Source: Synechococcus sp. CO36386bin_37
GTDB taxonomy: Bacteria; Cyanobacteriota; Cyanobacteriia; PCC-6307; Cyanobiaceae
DNA length: 8,300 nt
Assembly (NCBI GenBank): GCA_011525445.1
Contig: WTGE01000154.1
Location: forward strand, 1 to 8,300
Direction of reading: 5' to 3'
The position numbers and the translations under genes are program-made. This document shows positions 7,501 to 8,300 of this stretch, one piece after another. A model generated the notes under the pieces. It made no database searches. It was given only the letters and a program-made list of their open reading frames with translations, and was not told the origin of the DNA. The first letter of the stretch is position 1. Each line of letters opens with the position of its first letter.

Positions 7501-8286
7501 TCACAGTTTGTCGATGGAGCGGCGCAGCTCCTCCAGATCGGCATCGACTTCCTGGACTTTGACTTGCTTGACATCAGATTTGTTGGATGGACTGGAAGTG
7601 CCTGAGGGAAGAGCCGCGGTCTCTGGGCTTCCTTGAATCTGTTGTCGAAGAGCAGACAGTTCGTCGTCCACATCGCCGCCGCTCTCAAGAGCAGCAAATT
7701 GGCTGTCCAGATCCGCTCCTGCCAGTTCAGCTGCTGCTTGGCTGCTGGCCTCAAGGGATTGGACCTTGTCCTCCATGCGTTCGAAGGCTGCCATTGCGGA
7801 GTTGGTTCCCATGCTTCCAACTGCGCTTTGAAGTTGTTGTTGCGCCTGAGCTGCTTGAGCTCTGGCCTTGAGCATGTCTTTCTTGGTGCGTGCCTCGGCA
7901 ATCTTGCCTTCGAGAGCTACCAAACTTTTTTTCAACGTTTCGACCTGTGCTTCCTGGGCTTCCAACTGGGAGCCAAGGGAAGAGGCCGTCTCTTGAAAGG
8001 TTTTACGCCGTGTGAGAGCTTCGCGAGCCAGCGCTTCCTCGTTTTTCTTGAGTGCAAGCTCAGCGCGTTCGTACCAAGTGCGGGCCTGAGATTCCGCTTG
8101 GTCAGCTTGATTTTTGAGGCGTTTCTGACTAGCTATAGCCATGGCGACAGCTTGTCGAAGCTTGACCAGGTCGTCCTGCATGTCGGCGACCGCTTGATCG
8201 AGGATCTTGACGGGGTCCTCGGCCTTGCTGACGAGATCATTGACGTTGGCGCGCAGCAGACGGCTGACCCGATTGAAGAAACCCAT
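7501..8286 (-). CDS. vipp1: Vipp1/IM30, PspA-family membrane-remodelling protein
   Basis: ESCRT-III-like protein that forms rings and rods on membranes and is needed for thylakoid biogenesis and membrane protection in cyanobacteria and chloroplasts. The 261-residue protein has an amphipathic N-terminal helix (1-22, GFFNRVSRLLRANVNDLVSKAEDP), a long charged coiled coil (about 27-155), the conserved AAFERMEDKV helix (166-175) and AELAGADLDSQFAAL (186-200). A Ser/Pro-rich linker (about 219-240) leads to a final helix, VDADLEELRRSIDKL. That C-terminal extension distinguishes Vipp1 from bacterial PspA. The ATG at 8286 is the standard family start. Its promoter lies beyond the right edge, since only 14 bp remain. 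It heads the minus-strand cluster seen here. Confidence 0.96.
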   Translation of the reverse strand: MGFFNRVSRLLRANVNDLVSKAEDPVKILDQAVADMQDDLVKLRQAVAMAIASQKRLKNQADQAESQARTWYERAELALKKNEEALAREALTRRKTFQETASSLGSQLEAQEAQVETLKKSLVALEGKIAEARTKKDMLKARAQAAQAQQQLQSAVGSMGTNSAMAAFERMEDKVQSLEASSQAAAELAGADLDSQFAALESGGDVDDELSALRQQIQGSPETAALPSGTSSPSNKSDVKQVKVQEVDADLEELRRSIDKL

Positions 8287-8300
8287 GAATCGCGGAGAGC

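Noticed and set aside
7440..7901. Minus-strand 153-codon open frame overlapping the end of vipp1 and the vipp1-thioredoxin spacer
   Set aside because: Most of it is a shifted frame of vipp1 with a low-complexity composition; no start signal or domain.
1..8300. tRNA or rRNA genes, CRISPR arrays, insertion sequences, attachment sites, HIP1 octamers
   Set aside because: I saw no cloverleaf-like sequence, repeat-spacer pattern, transposase or terminal repeats, and no GCGATCGC octamer.

Overview
The window looks like chromosomal DNA of a marine picocyanobacterium of the Synechococcus/Prochlorococcus group, most likely a marine Synechococcus. The signs are a cyanobacterial NdhB, a Vipp1/IM30 protein with its C-terminal extension, very short spacers and frequent non-ATG starts. 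The assignment rests on recognition of these proteins, not on a database search. There is no sign of recent transfer: no transposase, integrase, tRNA, rRNA or CRISPR array.

Left part, minus strand (1-1017): the N-terminal 339 codons of DNA topoisomerase I (topA), cut by the window edge. A 125-bp divergent intergenic region (1018-1142) separates it from a plus-strand group. This group is ndhB (1143-2714), an ABC-transporter ATPase of the MacB/LolD/DevA type (2707-3417) that overlaps the end of ndhB, and an OmpR-family response regulator (3420-4172) 2 bp further on. The three are probably co-transcribed. Neither the ABC permease nor a sensor kinase lies in the window.

Right part, minus strand (4177-8286): five genes read from right to left in a compact, probably single transcription unit. 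They are vipp1, a thioredoxin, a class I PLP aminotransferase, a biotin-protein ligase (birA) and an M23 (LytM) zinc peptidase. Spacings are 57 bp, a 14-bp overlap, a short overlap and a 30-bp gap. The M23 gene converges on the response regulator with only 4 bp between the stop codons.

Functionally the region joins housekeeping genes (DNA supercoiling, biotinylation of acetyl-CoA carboxylase) with photosynthetic electron transport (NDH-1), thylakoid membrane maintenance (Vipp1), redox control (thioredoxin) and envelope remodelling (M23 peptidase, perhaps a diaminopimelate-related aminotransferase). I found no convincing undescribed system. The points worth a second look are the translationally coupled ndhB-ABC-regulator unit, the unresolved aminotransferase, and the unusual number of non-ATG starts.
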